DNA of 64,000 nt, from NCBI GenBank assembly GCA_948474755.1, contig CAOLHI010001439.1, forward strand, positions 124,001 through 188,000. Direction: 5' to 3'. Shown here piece by piece: positions 23,900-62,386 of this stretch (positions within the stretch are counted from its first letter, which is position 1; the number at the start of each line of letters is the position of its first letter). Source of the stretch: Ctenosaura bakeri. Taxonomy: Eukaryota; Chordata; Lepidosauria; Squamata; Iguanidae. A model generated the notes under the pieces. It did no database searches and had not been told where the DNA came from. It saw only the letters and a list, made by a program, of their open reading frames with translations. The translations under genes were made by a program, and so were the position numbers.

Positions 23900-26800
23900 T
23901 CAACAAAGCACACGTTTAGATACATGCAGAAAATATTTTATTTTGATGAACCAAACTTTACTCAAGAATACAAGTATCACCACAGGAATGTTTCAGAAGT
24001 CCTTGTCAGGGACCAAATTGTTGAACAGGTCAGTCAAGAGTATGAAAGAACACTTGCTGCCCAGAAAGAAATTTATTCTTGTTTAGGGTAAAAATCAACC
24101 TGTGGCCATGTAACTTCATAAACCTTTTTGTTCAGTCAAATATTTTCTCCCATAGCAAATCTGGGCACTGGTTAAATTTCACTGACCATACTAATAGCAC
24201 TTTGCATCTCAAGTGACAACGACTGCAAAATTCTAATAGTTTCTGCTCTTTCAGAGATCTTGATGAGGGTACTGATTCCCCACACCATTACTGTCATCCC
24301 CATAACATTTTTTGAACAATCTGAAAATCTGCACTCACTATTAATCTTCTGCACTCAACTCCAGATGCTGAGCAGTGGGGCCAAAAGGGATTCAAACAGC
24401 CTCAGCACGACTGAAGATTTTATTGCAAAAAAGAGAAAAAAGACTAAGATGTATAGGAAGCACAGCACAATAAAGCACAAATCTACAATCCCACTTATTT
24501 AGGCTATGGAATTATGATTACATCATTCCACGCAACACAAGGGCACTTCTGAACAGAAGATTACCTAAACAGATTGAATCTCCCTTATTTGGAAACTTCC
24601 AAAACCCAAAACTTTTTGGCTCCAGCTGCCTGTTTATAAGGCTGTGGCAGTGAGACTTGTTTGTCTGTAAGGTTCCCAGTCTCTCTTGTTTTGCTGCTAG
24701 CTTCCCATTTCTGCCTGTGTCACTTCTGCTCATCTTTCAGATCTGAGGAGCGCCTCAGTTGCTGCCTTCAAAGGTAGAAGCAGGTGGCTGATAGCAAAGA
24801 GAGAGACTGAGGATCTGTGAAATGGTGGGAGGCATGGATTCACGCCAAGCACTACTCTTGGATTTCCAAGATTTCACATATCTTCAGCTTCTCTCCGGCC
24901 CCATATCTCATACACAAGTAGTGAACAAATGAATGAGATGTGAGGCTATTCCAAAAAGGTACTGGACTATATTCCAAAATTCTAAATATGAAAGGTACTG
25001 TATTCCAAAATATGAAATAAAAAAATGCTTCTGGTCCCAAACATTTTGGATAAGGAAGGCTCAACCTATAATATTTTACCAGTGTATATGCTGGGAATAT
25101 GACAATTTGAAAGTGAGGAAGAAGCCAATGGAGTCAAAACTAAGTAAACTGCCTTCTTGACACACAGTTATGATAGTGTTTAACTTTACAGCAGCACAGA
25201 AGGATCAGAAAATAGTTCCACATTTGGAATACTACACTAACCAAGGGCTCTTCCTTTATGATGTTCATTATATCAGAAAATACAACATAAAACATTGCAT
25301 TCTGTTTAGACAAAGAAATTAGTCAGAAACACATAAACTTGAGTCACAAGGTTTTCTTTAGTTGACCAAAAAAAAAAAAAATTATACATAAAATGAGAAA
25401 AATCTCATTTGAGCAAGGTGCAAGCAGCTGCTTCAACACTAGGTACACTGCAGTTCCACCACTGGAAACATTACGGCACATTTACAAATATACAAATCCA
25501 GGATTAACAAACAGGAGGCAATACTAGAAGCACTTGTACAAAAGAAATTCCATTTCAAGGGGCAGTCAGGCCAAATAGCTTAAACTTCACTGGATGAAGA
25601 GATCACAGCCTTCTTTTTATATTCCTGGACACATAGTTTAGAAGCACAACTGGACCTTACTTGCTATCTGTGCATACTTCTTGCTCATGCAGTTAAAAAC
25701 AAACTGTTGCTCAAATAGAGCCCTCTGTGTTCACTCCTGCCATGACAGAAAAAGTTGTGAGTGAAGCATGAGAGGGAGCACTTGTAATAAAACCATTAAA
25801 ATGCAAAGAACTAGCTGATTGCTTTCAGAGACCCGCTCGAATTCCACACCATTAAAAAAGACAAATAAGGAATGCATTTGCAAGTTTACTATAATTTCTT
25901 TGAAAAAGTTATTCCAGAAGAATGCAGGAGTGTGCCCCAGCAATCAGAGCCAAGGAGAGCAGCAGAATAGCAGCTCTCACTTGAGCATGTGCTGTTTCCA
26001 AGTCAAAAGGGGTTTCGGGCCCCAGAGCCTGTACCGTAATGCCTCAGCAAGTTCTGTGAGAAAGCTCCAAGAACTGCAAGTGCTGCAACGTGTAACAGAG
26101 ACCAGGGATAAAAAGGAAAACGAGCAGGTAATTATCACAAAATTTAAGTTACTGAGCAATCTCACAAATACACCTTCAGACATTCACTCTACAGTTTCCA
26201 GAGTGTCACCATTAATTGCTGTCAAAATAGCATCTCCTTAACCCAGGAAAAGGATGTCCATTCTCTGCCATATACATTTTCAGTATTTAAGCAGTCCCAT
26301 CATTTTGCATTACCAACTGAGCAATACAGGATATGCAGCACAGTCAATCCAGTTGTCTGGCTACCAGCCTTGATGATGCTGAAGTTCCACAGGGATCTGC
26401 TTAGAATAAAGCTGAGGATGTGGCTCATCTCATGTAGTCTCCTCTTTCCAGCATCCTGCCTGCTAGTAAACACGTTCCTGTGCATATTCCATTCACGTGG
26501 ACTCTGCAGAATTTTCTGGTGTCTTTTTTCCTAACTGTCTTCTTTTCCACAAACACTGCTTTCATCAGGTGCAGTACTTTTCCTCCATATTTCCTAACTG
26601 CCTTTGGGAAAATAAGCTGGTTTCTACTTCACAACTGTTTCACTTACTATTAAAAAGCTATGGCTTCACTAAGTCAAATGCATTCAGCAAACCCCAGATT
26701 CTTTCTGAGGACTAAACCAATTTGGGTCTAATGAGAATTCCTTAAGACAGCAACTCCACTAAGCATGCAGCAAGAGCCACAAGCTTCAACTGGCCATGCA

Positions 26801-28592
26801 CGGAGGGCTTTAGTTTATTAATTCCTCTACACTTGATTTTGTTTACTGCTTCTTTTGTAAACCAAAGTGGTTAATGTGGCATATTAACTCCCTTAAGACA
26901 GAAAGTGTAAGTTACCATAATGTACAAATGCCACTCTGGCCCCAAGAATGCAGCACAGAACATATCATGTGCCATACAAGAATCAAGTACACAGTGGTTT
27001 CTGCCCACCTTTGGCCCACGCCCATGTGGTCACTCTGCTGGAATTCAGTGTCCCTCCTTGCTCTCTACTGCCTCCTACAGCTGATATAATGTAATAGCAG
27101 TGTCACAAAGTAACAGCTGAACAACAGGGTAACAGATTCATTGCACTGTGGCATCTTCTTTAAAGATAGACATGCTTCTCCAACAGTATTTCTTATTACA
27201 AGGACTGCTGTCCAGATGGCTGGCAGATTCCCACAAGCTCAGAGCCTACCACTGCTCTGAGCATCACATCCACCACACAGTGCCATGGCAACTATGGCAA
27301 AAAGGGTTTGTGGGTTTCCTTACGATTCCTAGATGAAAATGCTTACACTTAGTCATTATGGGCACCTCACAGATTCGCTAGTCTACTTCTTGGTCACCAT
27401 GCAGTCTTGAAATGGTGAAGAATAGCTGATCACTTGAATACCGGTGACTGGAAATATACAGTAGTATAACCCCCTTGAATTGAGTTTTAACCCTTCCCTC
27501 TTCATCAGCTGGTTTTAGACCATTATAGCATTTAATCCTGTTTTAACATCTTAAACTCTATCCTTTATTATTTATTATTAGCTAGTCCTTTATGATGGCC
27601 CCCTAGTTAGATCCCCTTCTCAAGAGTGTTGCAGTTTAAGTTTGCTCCCCTTTCTCAGCCCAGGGCCGAAATCCCACCCCACCCCACTCCACCAACAATA
27701 GCCTCTAAATAGAGACCTTTCCTTCCGCCAGTGAGATACCCTGGTTTTTGTTTAAATTGGTCACGGAGGCCCACCCTCCCCCCAACTTTGTAAATTTCAG
27801 GAGATGGGGAGCGAAGTCATTTTATGTCCCACAATGCTCTGCCCGTCCTCCCTAACCCCCCATTAACAGGGATCTGCAACACTGGGTTGTGGACGAGTTC
27901 CCAGTATCCCTCCCAGCACACACAGGAACCTGAGGAAAGAAACAGATAAATCAGTATTATATAAGCAGAAACAAAAGTAGCCAGAAGAAAATTTTTACAC
28001 AATGTGACTAATCCACTCTGTACAGCCCAGCTGGTCCACTGGGTTCTTCATGCAATACAGGAATGTGTCTCTAGGATCCTGCTTACATTACAAAGCAGAG
28101 CTACGGCTGGCTCATGCAGACTGACTGCAATTCTGCAACAGAATATAAAGGCCATCGGATACGGCAGATTTTGAACTCTACTACTGTGTTCCTGTAGGAC
28201 CCAAATCTGTATCTGGAAGGCGTAGATTATGAACGACAATAGGATGGAAGGAACTGTTGTAGAATGAAGTTGTGTTCCCTGCCAGGATCACCCCAAAGCA
28301 AAAGCCTCCTTTAGGCTATGTCTCCTAGAAGAACACTGCAGGCATAAGATCCTACACGTGATATCCGCTGCTTCATTTCCACATTTCAATGGTTAAAAGG
28401 CTCTGAGTCTCAAATTCACTCACATCACAACTCCTCAGGTTCAGCTGCTGTTCATTTCATCCCCTTTCCTTTGTCCCTCTTCTGAACTAACTCTATACCT
28501 TTCTAAGCCCTTTTCACTCTACCATTCAATTACTGAGATGTGATAATGTTCCAAATGCTTGGGACTCACCGATTACGGTTTTACTGCTTCGC
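23900..28592 (-). other. TNPO2: Probable long TNPO2 3'UTR
   Basis: About 4.7 kb between the TNPO2 stop codon and the best candidate polyadenylation signal. No exon of another gene is recognised on either strand. Frames such as 25819-26241 have no resemblance to known proteins. Assignment as 3'UTR rests on the absence of any other gene and on the polyadenylation signal, not on transcript data; some of it may be intergenic. Confidence 0.4.
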
Positions 28593-56660
<28,068 letters not shown>

Positions 56661-56668
56661 GCACAGAA

Positions 56669-56766
56669 TAATAATAATAATAATAATAATAATGATAATA
56701 AAATAATAATAATAATAATAATAATAAAAATTTGATAACAACAACAACAACAACAACAACAACAAC
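56669..56766. repeat. Compound (AAT)n / (AAC)n microsatellite
   Basis: AAT trinucleotides at about 56669-56728, interrupted by GATAAT and a short spacer, then AAC repeats at about 56739-56766. They give spurious polyleucine, polyisoleucine and polythreonine open frames. It lies 230-320 bp from the TNPO2 CpG island. Confidence 0.95.
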
Positions 56767-56989
56767 TCCGTATCAGGACCATCGGGATCCTCTTCCTCGC
56801 TTGGGCCAAGGAGGGGCTGCGCACCCTCACGCGGAGCCCAGCTACCCACCGCTTCCACCCACTAACCGGGGCCTGCACGGGCGAAGGCGGGATGCTTCCC
56901 CAGGGCCAGGGAGGGGTGATGGGGTTTGGCTCCCAGGCACATCCCTGCGCTATCCAAATAAATAACTCCCCTATTTTTTTTACTTTTTT

Positions 56990-57860
56990 ATTTTTTTTTG
57001 GAAACAAGATCCCGAACCAGGCGGACATTTCCGCGGGGCTTTTCGTGCGTTATTGAAACGCGTGCGTGCCGCCGGGTCAGCGATGCTGCACGACGCCGCC
57101 CGCCCGCCCAGCCTCGGCTCCCTCCCTCCCTCCCTTTGTGTGCGAGGGCATCGCCTCCTCCCGCGCAGGAAGAGCCACAGAGCCGCCGTAGGGAGTGGCG
57201 GGGGCGGCCGGGGCGGCCCCCGCCGACCCCAAGGGGAGCTCCCCCGAAGCCACGCTCAGCCCGGGCAGCGGAGCCGGCAACGTCTCTCCCAAGGCCCGGA
57301 TCCCCCAGATGCCGCCTCGCCACCGGCCTCCCCCCTCCCTCCGCGCCGCCGCCGCCTCATCGCCGGGCAGGAGCCACCCGCAGGCTAGCCCTCGCCCGGC
57401 TTCCTTCCCTTCGCCCGCAACCCCCGCCCAGGCCGAGGCCGCAGGCGAGTCTCGGGCCCTCCTTTTCACGACGCCTCCCCCCAAGCGCGCGATCAGCCCC
57501 CACCCGCCCACGGCGCGGTCCCTACCCCGTGTTCCCGCGTGCCCAGGCTCAGGCCGCGGCGTCGGCTCCGGAGAAGGAAAGGGGGCGGCGAGCTCGAGGA
57601 GAACGCGACACGCGGACGATGAGCCGGGCCGGCCGCCGTCGCTGCCGCTCACGTGACCAACAGCAGGCGGAGGGGGAGGAGCCCCGGCCGCTTGCGCACG
57701 TCGAGAGACGACTGCGAGCGAAGTGCGTCATGTGGTCGAGAGAAAGGGCGGTAGCCACGCCTTCCTTGTCCTCTGCCCATTGGCCCGCGTGAGCAGCGCG
57801 CGAAGGCTGGCAGGAGACGTCACGGCGCAAGCTGTCCCGGCTCCTGCTTGGGATGCATTT
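56990..57860 (-). promoter_or_regulatory. TNPO2: CpG-island promoter of TNPO2
   Basis: Dense CpG block upstream of the TNPO2 coding start. Minus-strand elements include a CCAAT box (GGGCCAATGGG, plus 57776-57786), a TCACGTGAC E-box (about 57649-57657), and a GACGTCAC CRE-like site (about 57816-57823). A transcription start near 57,700 is inferred. A possible 5'UTR donor (GTAGGG on the minus strand, near 57522) was not confirmed. The long open frames here on both strands are GC artefacts. Confidence 0.65.
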
Positions 57861-58028
57861 GCTACAGGCGGAGGGGGCGCGGAGTCCTTTCCCCCACGCT
57901 CTCTCCCCCTAAGCTGCGTTTTGGAAACCGCTTATCTTCCTGTGCAGGGCCCTCGTGCAGAAAACAGAACGCAGAAGAATAGAATGGCACTGTCGGGGAA
58001 CAGACGCCACAAGAAAACTACAGTATTA

Positions 58029-58209
58029 GGCCCTTTCTGCACGAGCCTGTTATACCGCTATGATTCCACTTTCAACCTCCTCTGGAATCCTGGGGTTTGC
58101 AGTTTCGGGAGGGGCCGGCCGGCCCCTCCGGGAACTGCAAACCCCAGGATTCCAGAGGAGGTTGAAAGTGGAATCATCGCGCTATAACAGGCTCGTGCGG
58201 AAATGGCCC
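58029..58209. repeat. Near-perfect palindromic MITE copy 3
   Basis: Two arms of about 90 bp, complementary with only a few mismatches and meeting with no loop at GGCCGGCC (58113-58120). The ends are GGCCCTTTCTGCACGAG and its complement. Shared internal block: GATTCCACTTTCAACCTCCT. No coding capacity. It lies about 170 bp beyond the TNPO2 CpG island. Confidence 0.9.
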
Positions 58210-58676
58210 GAGTCTTTAAAAATGGCATGTAACTCTCCCCCCCTCGCTCTTTTTCCTTTTATCCAGCAATCATTCCTATGCCCTTAAAGAGTCTGCGACA
58301 GAAGCAAAGATAACCAAAAAAGAGAGTAAAGAAGATTTGATCAAAGGCTGGGCAATTCCCCTCTTAACATCACCTCTTTTTGTGGGGTCATGTCCAATCT
58401 AGCCTCAAGTGCCCTGTGGAAAACTGGACATCGTGCTGCGAGAACATGATGCGTTTGGCCAGTCTTAGAGGCAATGTTCCACGTGCGTGCAGGCAGGCAT
58501 GGGATTCTACAGAATCCAGTTTCTGCTGTGTAGGAATGTAGAGGCATATACTGGGAAATTAGGACCATCCATCATGTTCTATGGAACATACGAAAGGGTA
58601 CTTCCATTTACCGTCGGTAGATGAACAAAGGATTAAAGAGTCGGGTGCAGTCAGGCCAATGCATTCAGTGAAACAT

Positions 58677-58875
58677 GGGCCATTTCCGCACTACAGTGTT
58701 AAAGTGCTGCTATTCCACTATCAACCTCCTATGGAATTCTGGGGTTTGTAGTTTAGGGAAGGGCACATCCAATTCTCAGCCAATGAGCTCTTTGTTCTCA
58801 GTAAACTACAAACCCCAGAATTCCACAGGGCATTGAAAGTGGAATAGCAGCAGTTACTGTAGTGCGGAAATGGCC
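58677..58875. repeat. Palindromic MITE copy 4
   Basis: Arms begin GGGCCATTTCCGCACTACAG and end with its complement. Inner complementary blocks are ATGGAATTCTGGGGTTTGTA and TACAAACCCCAGAATTCCA, around a ~50 bp centre. It lies 467 bp from copy 3. Confidence 0.9.
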
Positions 58876-59648
58876 ATGGTTATCAGTTGCCCCACAACTG
58901 GTGATCCTGCTCAACCCTCTGAGATGGTTAAGGAGTGGAGCCTTGGGTAGCATTGCTTCCATATTGGATTTTGCTGCTTCATCTCTCAGTTAAAATTTGG
59001 AGCCTTGCAATGAGGGTGAATATGCTTGATGTTGGTATCCTGTTATTCTGTAGATTCACTGCACTTTCCTTGCATGGTGGCTGTTAATATTGGTTATGGA
59101 CTGTATTTGCCATCCAGTTCACTATGCTGATTTCTATGAAAGGTCTCAAGATTTTACTAGCATAATGCAGTAAATATTACCTCTTATTGGCAGAGACATT
59201 TCCTCTGGTTTGCTCAGGTTATCTCTTTGGTATGTTATCCTGCACTCGCCACCACCCCTGTGATGAAATGGATGCTGAGACTATTGTCACTTTCCACTGG
59301 ATAGCACTGCTGAGTGTTTAAGCATTTACTATATGAACGTCTGTACTCCACACACAACTCTCAACATTAGTTTTGTTCCTTGAATCAAGGATGAGTGTCT
59401 CATTCATCCTGCCTTCATTTTTATTAGACACTATGCAGTACCTTACATGGTTGACATAAGGCAAATTCTTATCCGCAAAAATGTATGCTGTGATATATGT
59501 GTTAATCTGCAAAATGTCACAAGATTCTTCATTGTTTTTCTTGAATGTTGAGTATCGGCTGCAGCTTACCAACCTGTTTTTCCCCTCATTTTTCTCACTC
59601 ATTTAAACTATGAAAATAAACAAACTATGCATATTTGTATCTATTATA
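58876..59648. other. Intergenic, nothing recognised
   Basis: Sequence between a palindromic MITE and a Tigger-like MITE. No gene, RNA or repeat boundary could be supported. Confidence 0.4.
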
Positions 59649-60119
59649 CAGTCAGTCCTCCACATTTGCTAGAATTAGAGGCTCAGGATCCCCACAAAAG
59701 TTGGAAAATGCAATATCAAAATGTGTGTGTGTGTCTATGGGAAGGAGGGTGAGGCATATTGGGGAGACCAGGCACCTGGGGTCCATATCAATTCAGGGAA
59801 AAGAGAATGGGTTGTCAATATGGCCTTTTACATTCTCTCTTGCCCATCTCTTTCCTTGGGTGTGTGTGAGGCATTGGGAGAGGATCTGTGGTGCCGAGAA
59901 ACTGAGCTGCAATCCATCCTTAACTGTTCAGGCAGTGGCTGGTGGAGGAGGAGGTGGAGGACCAGAGACAGGTTTTTAAAGGGCTGCATGGCATGATCAG
60001 AGCTGCCAAGGGAGAAGATTCCCCCACAAAATAAGCACTCGAGGTAGAGGTCAGGGTTTGAAGAAATTCGCAAGTAATCAAATCCATTAAAGTGAAACTT
60101 GAAAATGTGGAAGGCAAAC
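59649..60119 (-). repeat. Tigger-like MITE copy 6 (inverted)
   Basis: Ends CAGTCAGTCCTCCACATTTG and the complement of AGTTTGCCTTCCACATTTTC, each next to TA. Its minus-strand interior matches the plus-strand interior of the copy at 9464. The conceptual reading with MDLI.CEFLQ appears in both, so the two are inverted relative to each other. Non-coding. Confidence 0.8.
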
Positions 60120-60428
60120 TATATTTAATACTGTTGTTAAACTTTCTGAGCAAAAGGGACAGGTCTGTTAAGAATAATTGATAAATGCTGGTAGCGGTAC
60201 AACAATTGTCTAATGGTAAACTTAAAACAACCAAAGTTTTGTAAAAATATGTTAATGCAAGCTGTGTTGACAGCACCTTCTTTCAGCAGGAAGCATGTTG
60301 CCTCTGTTCTGTGGCTGACTAGTTTGATATTTCTATTATTCTAGTAACATTAATACTAATATGTCAGATACTATAGAAGAGGGAGATAAATGGTAGATAA
60401 ATGTCATTTATTATATTTCTAAGAAGCT

Positions 60429-60640
60429 CAGTGTGTGTGATGTAGTGGTCTGAGTGTTGGACTATGACTCTGGAGACCAGGATTCAAATCTCCGCTCAGC
60501 CACAGAAGCCTACTGGGGGATCATGGATAAGTCACACTCTCAGAGGAAGGCAAAGGCAACCCTGCCCCCCTCCCCCGAACAAATCTTATCAAGAGAACAC
60601 TATGATAGGTTTGCCTTAGGGTTGCCATAAGTTCTGATAG
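60429..60640 (+). repeat. Sauria-type SINE, 3'-truncated at a CR1 end
   Basis: Well-preserved tRNA-like head (GATGTAGTGGTCTGAGTGTT, B box GGATTCAAATC) and body through CATAAGTTCTGAT. It stops abruptly where the CR1 signature AGAATCATAGAAATG begins at 60641; the usual SINE 3' end is missing. Confidence 0.8.
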
Positions 60641-60862
60641 AATCATAGAAATGTAGAGTTGGAAGAGACCCCAGGGGCCATCCAGTCCAACCCCCTGCCA
60701 TGCAGGAACACCCTCAAAGCACTCCCGACAGATGGCCATCCAGCCTCCGCTTAAAAACCTCCAAAGAAGGAGACTCCACCACACTGCAAGGCAGCCTATT
60801 CCACTTTTGAACAGCCCTGACTGTCAGGAAGTTCTTCCTGAGGTTCAGCTGGAATCTCCTTT
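60641..60862 (-). repeat. CR1 LINE 3' end, short copy
   Basis: On the plus strand it begins with the CR1 3'-terminal signature (AATCATAGAAATGTAGAGTT). The minus strand encodes the end of ORF2 (RKNFLTVRAV ... SLEVFKRRLDGHLSG). Severely 5'-truncated at about 60862. It closely matches 61279-61500. Confidence 0.9.
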
Positions 60863-60954
60863 CCTTTTCTGATGGTTTACCTAGTATAAAATGGGAAACA
60901 TTGTCCATTTTGTCTGTACTCTTTTACTGTTAACACGAACACAACAGTTTCTAG

Positions 60955-61131
60955 GATTCTTTTAAAGGATTGTTAGACCACAGAACCTTTGATCAGAACA
61001 AGCGTGGCACTTTATGTGGTGATTTTAAATGTGTTTACAATTTTACTGTGGAAGTTTTTTAACTGATTCTCTCTGGGAGCCACCTTGGGTCCCCCTCTGG
61101 GAGAAAGGTGGCATACCAATTAAATAAATAT
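60955..61131 (+). repeat. L2-like LINE 3' tail
   Basis: Ends with GGGAGCCACCTTGGGTCCCC, GAGAAAGGTGGCATACC and a TAAATAAATA tail, as in reptile L2-type LINE termini. Confidence 0.6.
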
Positions 61132-61278
61132 CTCCCTAAGGAAGCAGTAATACCCAGGATCACTTAACACAGAATAAAGTGGGTGATTTTTTTTTCCACA
61201 ATGTGATACTGACATTCATAATGAAGACGTAGTAAACTGCAGCGAGAGAGAATAGTTATCAAACACTTGGGAAGTTTT

Positions 61279-61800
61279 AGAATCATAGAAATGTAGAGTT
61301 GGAAGAGACCCCAGGGGCCATCCATTCCAACCCCCTGCCATGCAGGAACACCCTCAAATCAATCCCGACAGATGGCCATCCAGCCTCCGCTTAAAAACCT
61401 CCAAGGAAGGAGCCTCCACTACACTCTGAGGCAGCAGATTCCACTGCCGGACAGCCCTGACTGTCAGGAAGTTCTTCCTGAGGTTCAGGTGGAATCTCCT
61501 TTCCTGCAGCTTGAATCCATTGCTCCTTGTCCTGGTCTCTGGAGCAGCAGAAAACAAGCCCCCTCCTTCCTCTATGTGGCATCCCTTCAAATATTTAAAC
61601 GTGGCTATCATGTCCCCTCTCAACCTTCTCTTCTGCAAACTACACATCCCCAGCTCTCTAAGTCTATCCCCATAGGGCACGGCTTCCAGGCCTCTCACCA
61701 TTTTGATTATACCGTACTTAACCGTGAAGGCTCCGGCCTCCTTCCGTGGGCAGCCAGTTATCAGATTAACAGCGCTCCTTAGTTCCTTCAGCCTACCCTC
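61279..61800 (-). repeat. CR1 LINE 3' end, longer copy
   Basis: Starts with the same CR1 3' signature as 60641. An open minus-strand frame (61701-61354) covers the ORF2 C-terminus through LEVFKRRLDGHLSGLI. It also holds GDMIATFKYLKG and a LQKRRLRG block. Still open over about 115 codons, so it is among the youngest CR1 copies in the window. Confidence 0.9.
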
Positions 61801-62120
61801 AAAACCACCCTCGTTTTTTTTTTAGTATTTACTCGTGACAAACTACAATGCATCCAAAGAATGGAATTGCTGTGTGTCATTAGCTGGACATGTACTGGCT
61901 TTAATTCTTATGTGTCTGTAATGCTTAAATGTAACTGAACGTACACAGTAAGAGCAAATAAAGCGCCGCTTCGAGAGTACGCTTTTAACCATCGCCCCAG
62001 GCTGTCACAGTAAACAGGAAGATCAACCCCGCATTGCTCCCGCCTGCTCCCAGTCTTCGCGCTCCGCCGCCCGTCCCTGCCCGCCTTCGGACTACGCAGG
62101 CTCAGAGTCCCTGAGGCGTG

Positions 62121-62140
62121 AACTACATTTCCCGGCATGC
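62121..62140 (+). promoter_or_regulatory. ZNF143/SIX5-type promoter motif
   Basis: AACTACATTTCCCGGCATGC closely matches the ACTACAATTCCCAGCATGC element bound by ZNF143 and found with SIX5/RBPJ in vertebrate CpG-island promoters. It lies about 115 nt upstream of the ATG of the RNF11-like gene, a typical position. Confidence 0.75.
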
Positions 62141-62254
62141 CGTGCGAGCGCCTCCTATTCTTTGCTGCTTCCCCGCCTCCATTCCGGAGCTGGCGGAGGG
62201 AGGTTGCCCGGGCCGGACCCGGCAGCGGCCCCGAGCGGGCGGGCTCGGGTGGGC

Positions 62255-62386
62255 ATGGGGGGCTGCCTTTCCTCGCAGGCGGCCGATGATCTGTCGCTGC
62301 TCAACGACTCCACGGGCGATGGGGCGAGCCTCGGGCCTGGGGATCCGCCTCCCCCGCCCATCCCTGCCCCGCCGCCCCCCTACCAG
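62255..62386 (+). CDS. RNF11-like RING-finger protein, first coding exon (partial)
   Basis: ATG 62255 opens 44 codons ending at a GT donor (CAG|GTACCG, GT at 62387-62388), phase 0. MGGCLSSQAADDLSLLNDS aligns with the RNF11 start (MGNCL.S...DDISLLHES). Gly2 is a likely N-myristoylation site and Cys4 a likely palmitoylation site, anchoring the protein to endosomal or Golgi membranes. The exon ends in a proline run and a PPPPYQ motif, a PPxY site for NEDD4-family WW domains, just where RNF11 has its first exon boundary. True RNF11 is extremely conserved, so the many differences (Gly3, SSQAAD, a Pro/Ala-rich middle) mark a paralog. The RING domain must lie beyond 64,000. The frame continues past the donor to 63073, but that is retained-intron translation. 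Confidence 0.85.

Noticed and set aside
25819..26241. 140-codon plus-strand open frame in the TNPO2 3' region
   Set aside because: No similarity to any known protein and no splice structure.
56998..57792. 264-codon plus-strand open frame and overlapping frames in the TNPO2 CpG island
   Set aside because: Pro/Arg/Ala-rich translation in all frames of a GC-rich island with no family resemblance; a composition artefact.
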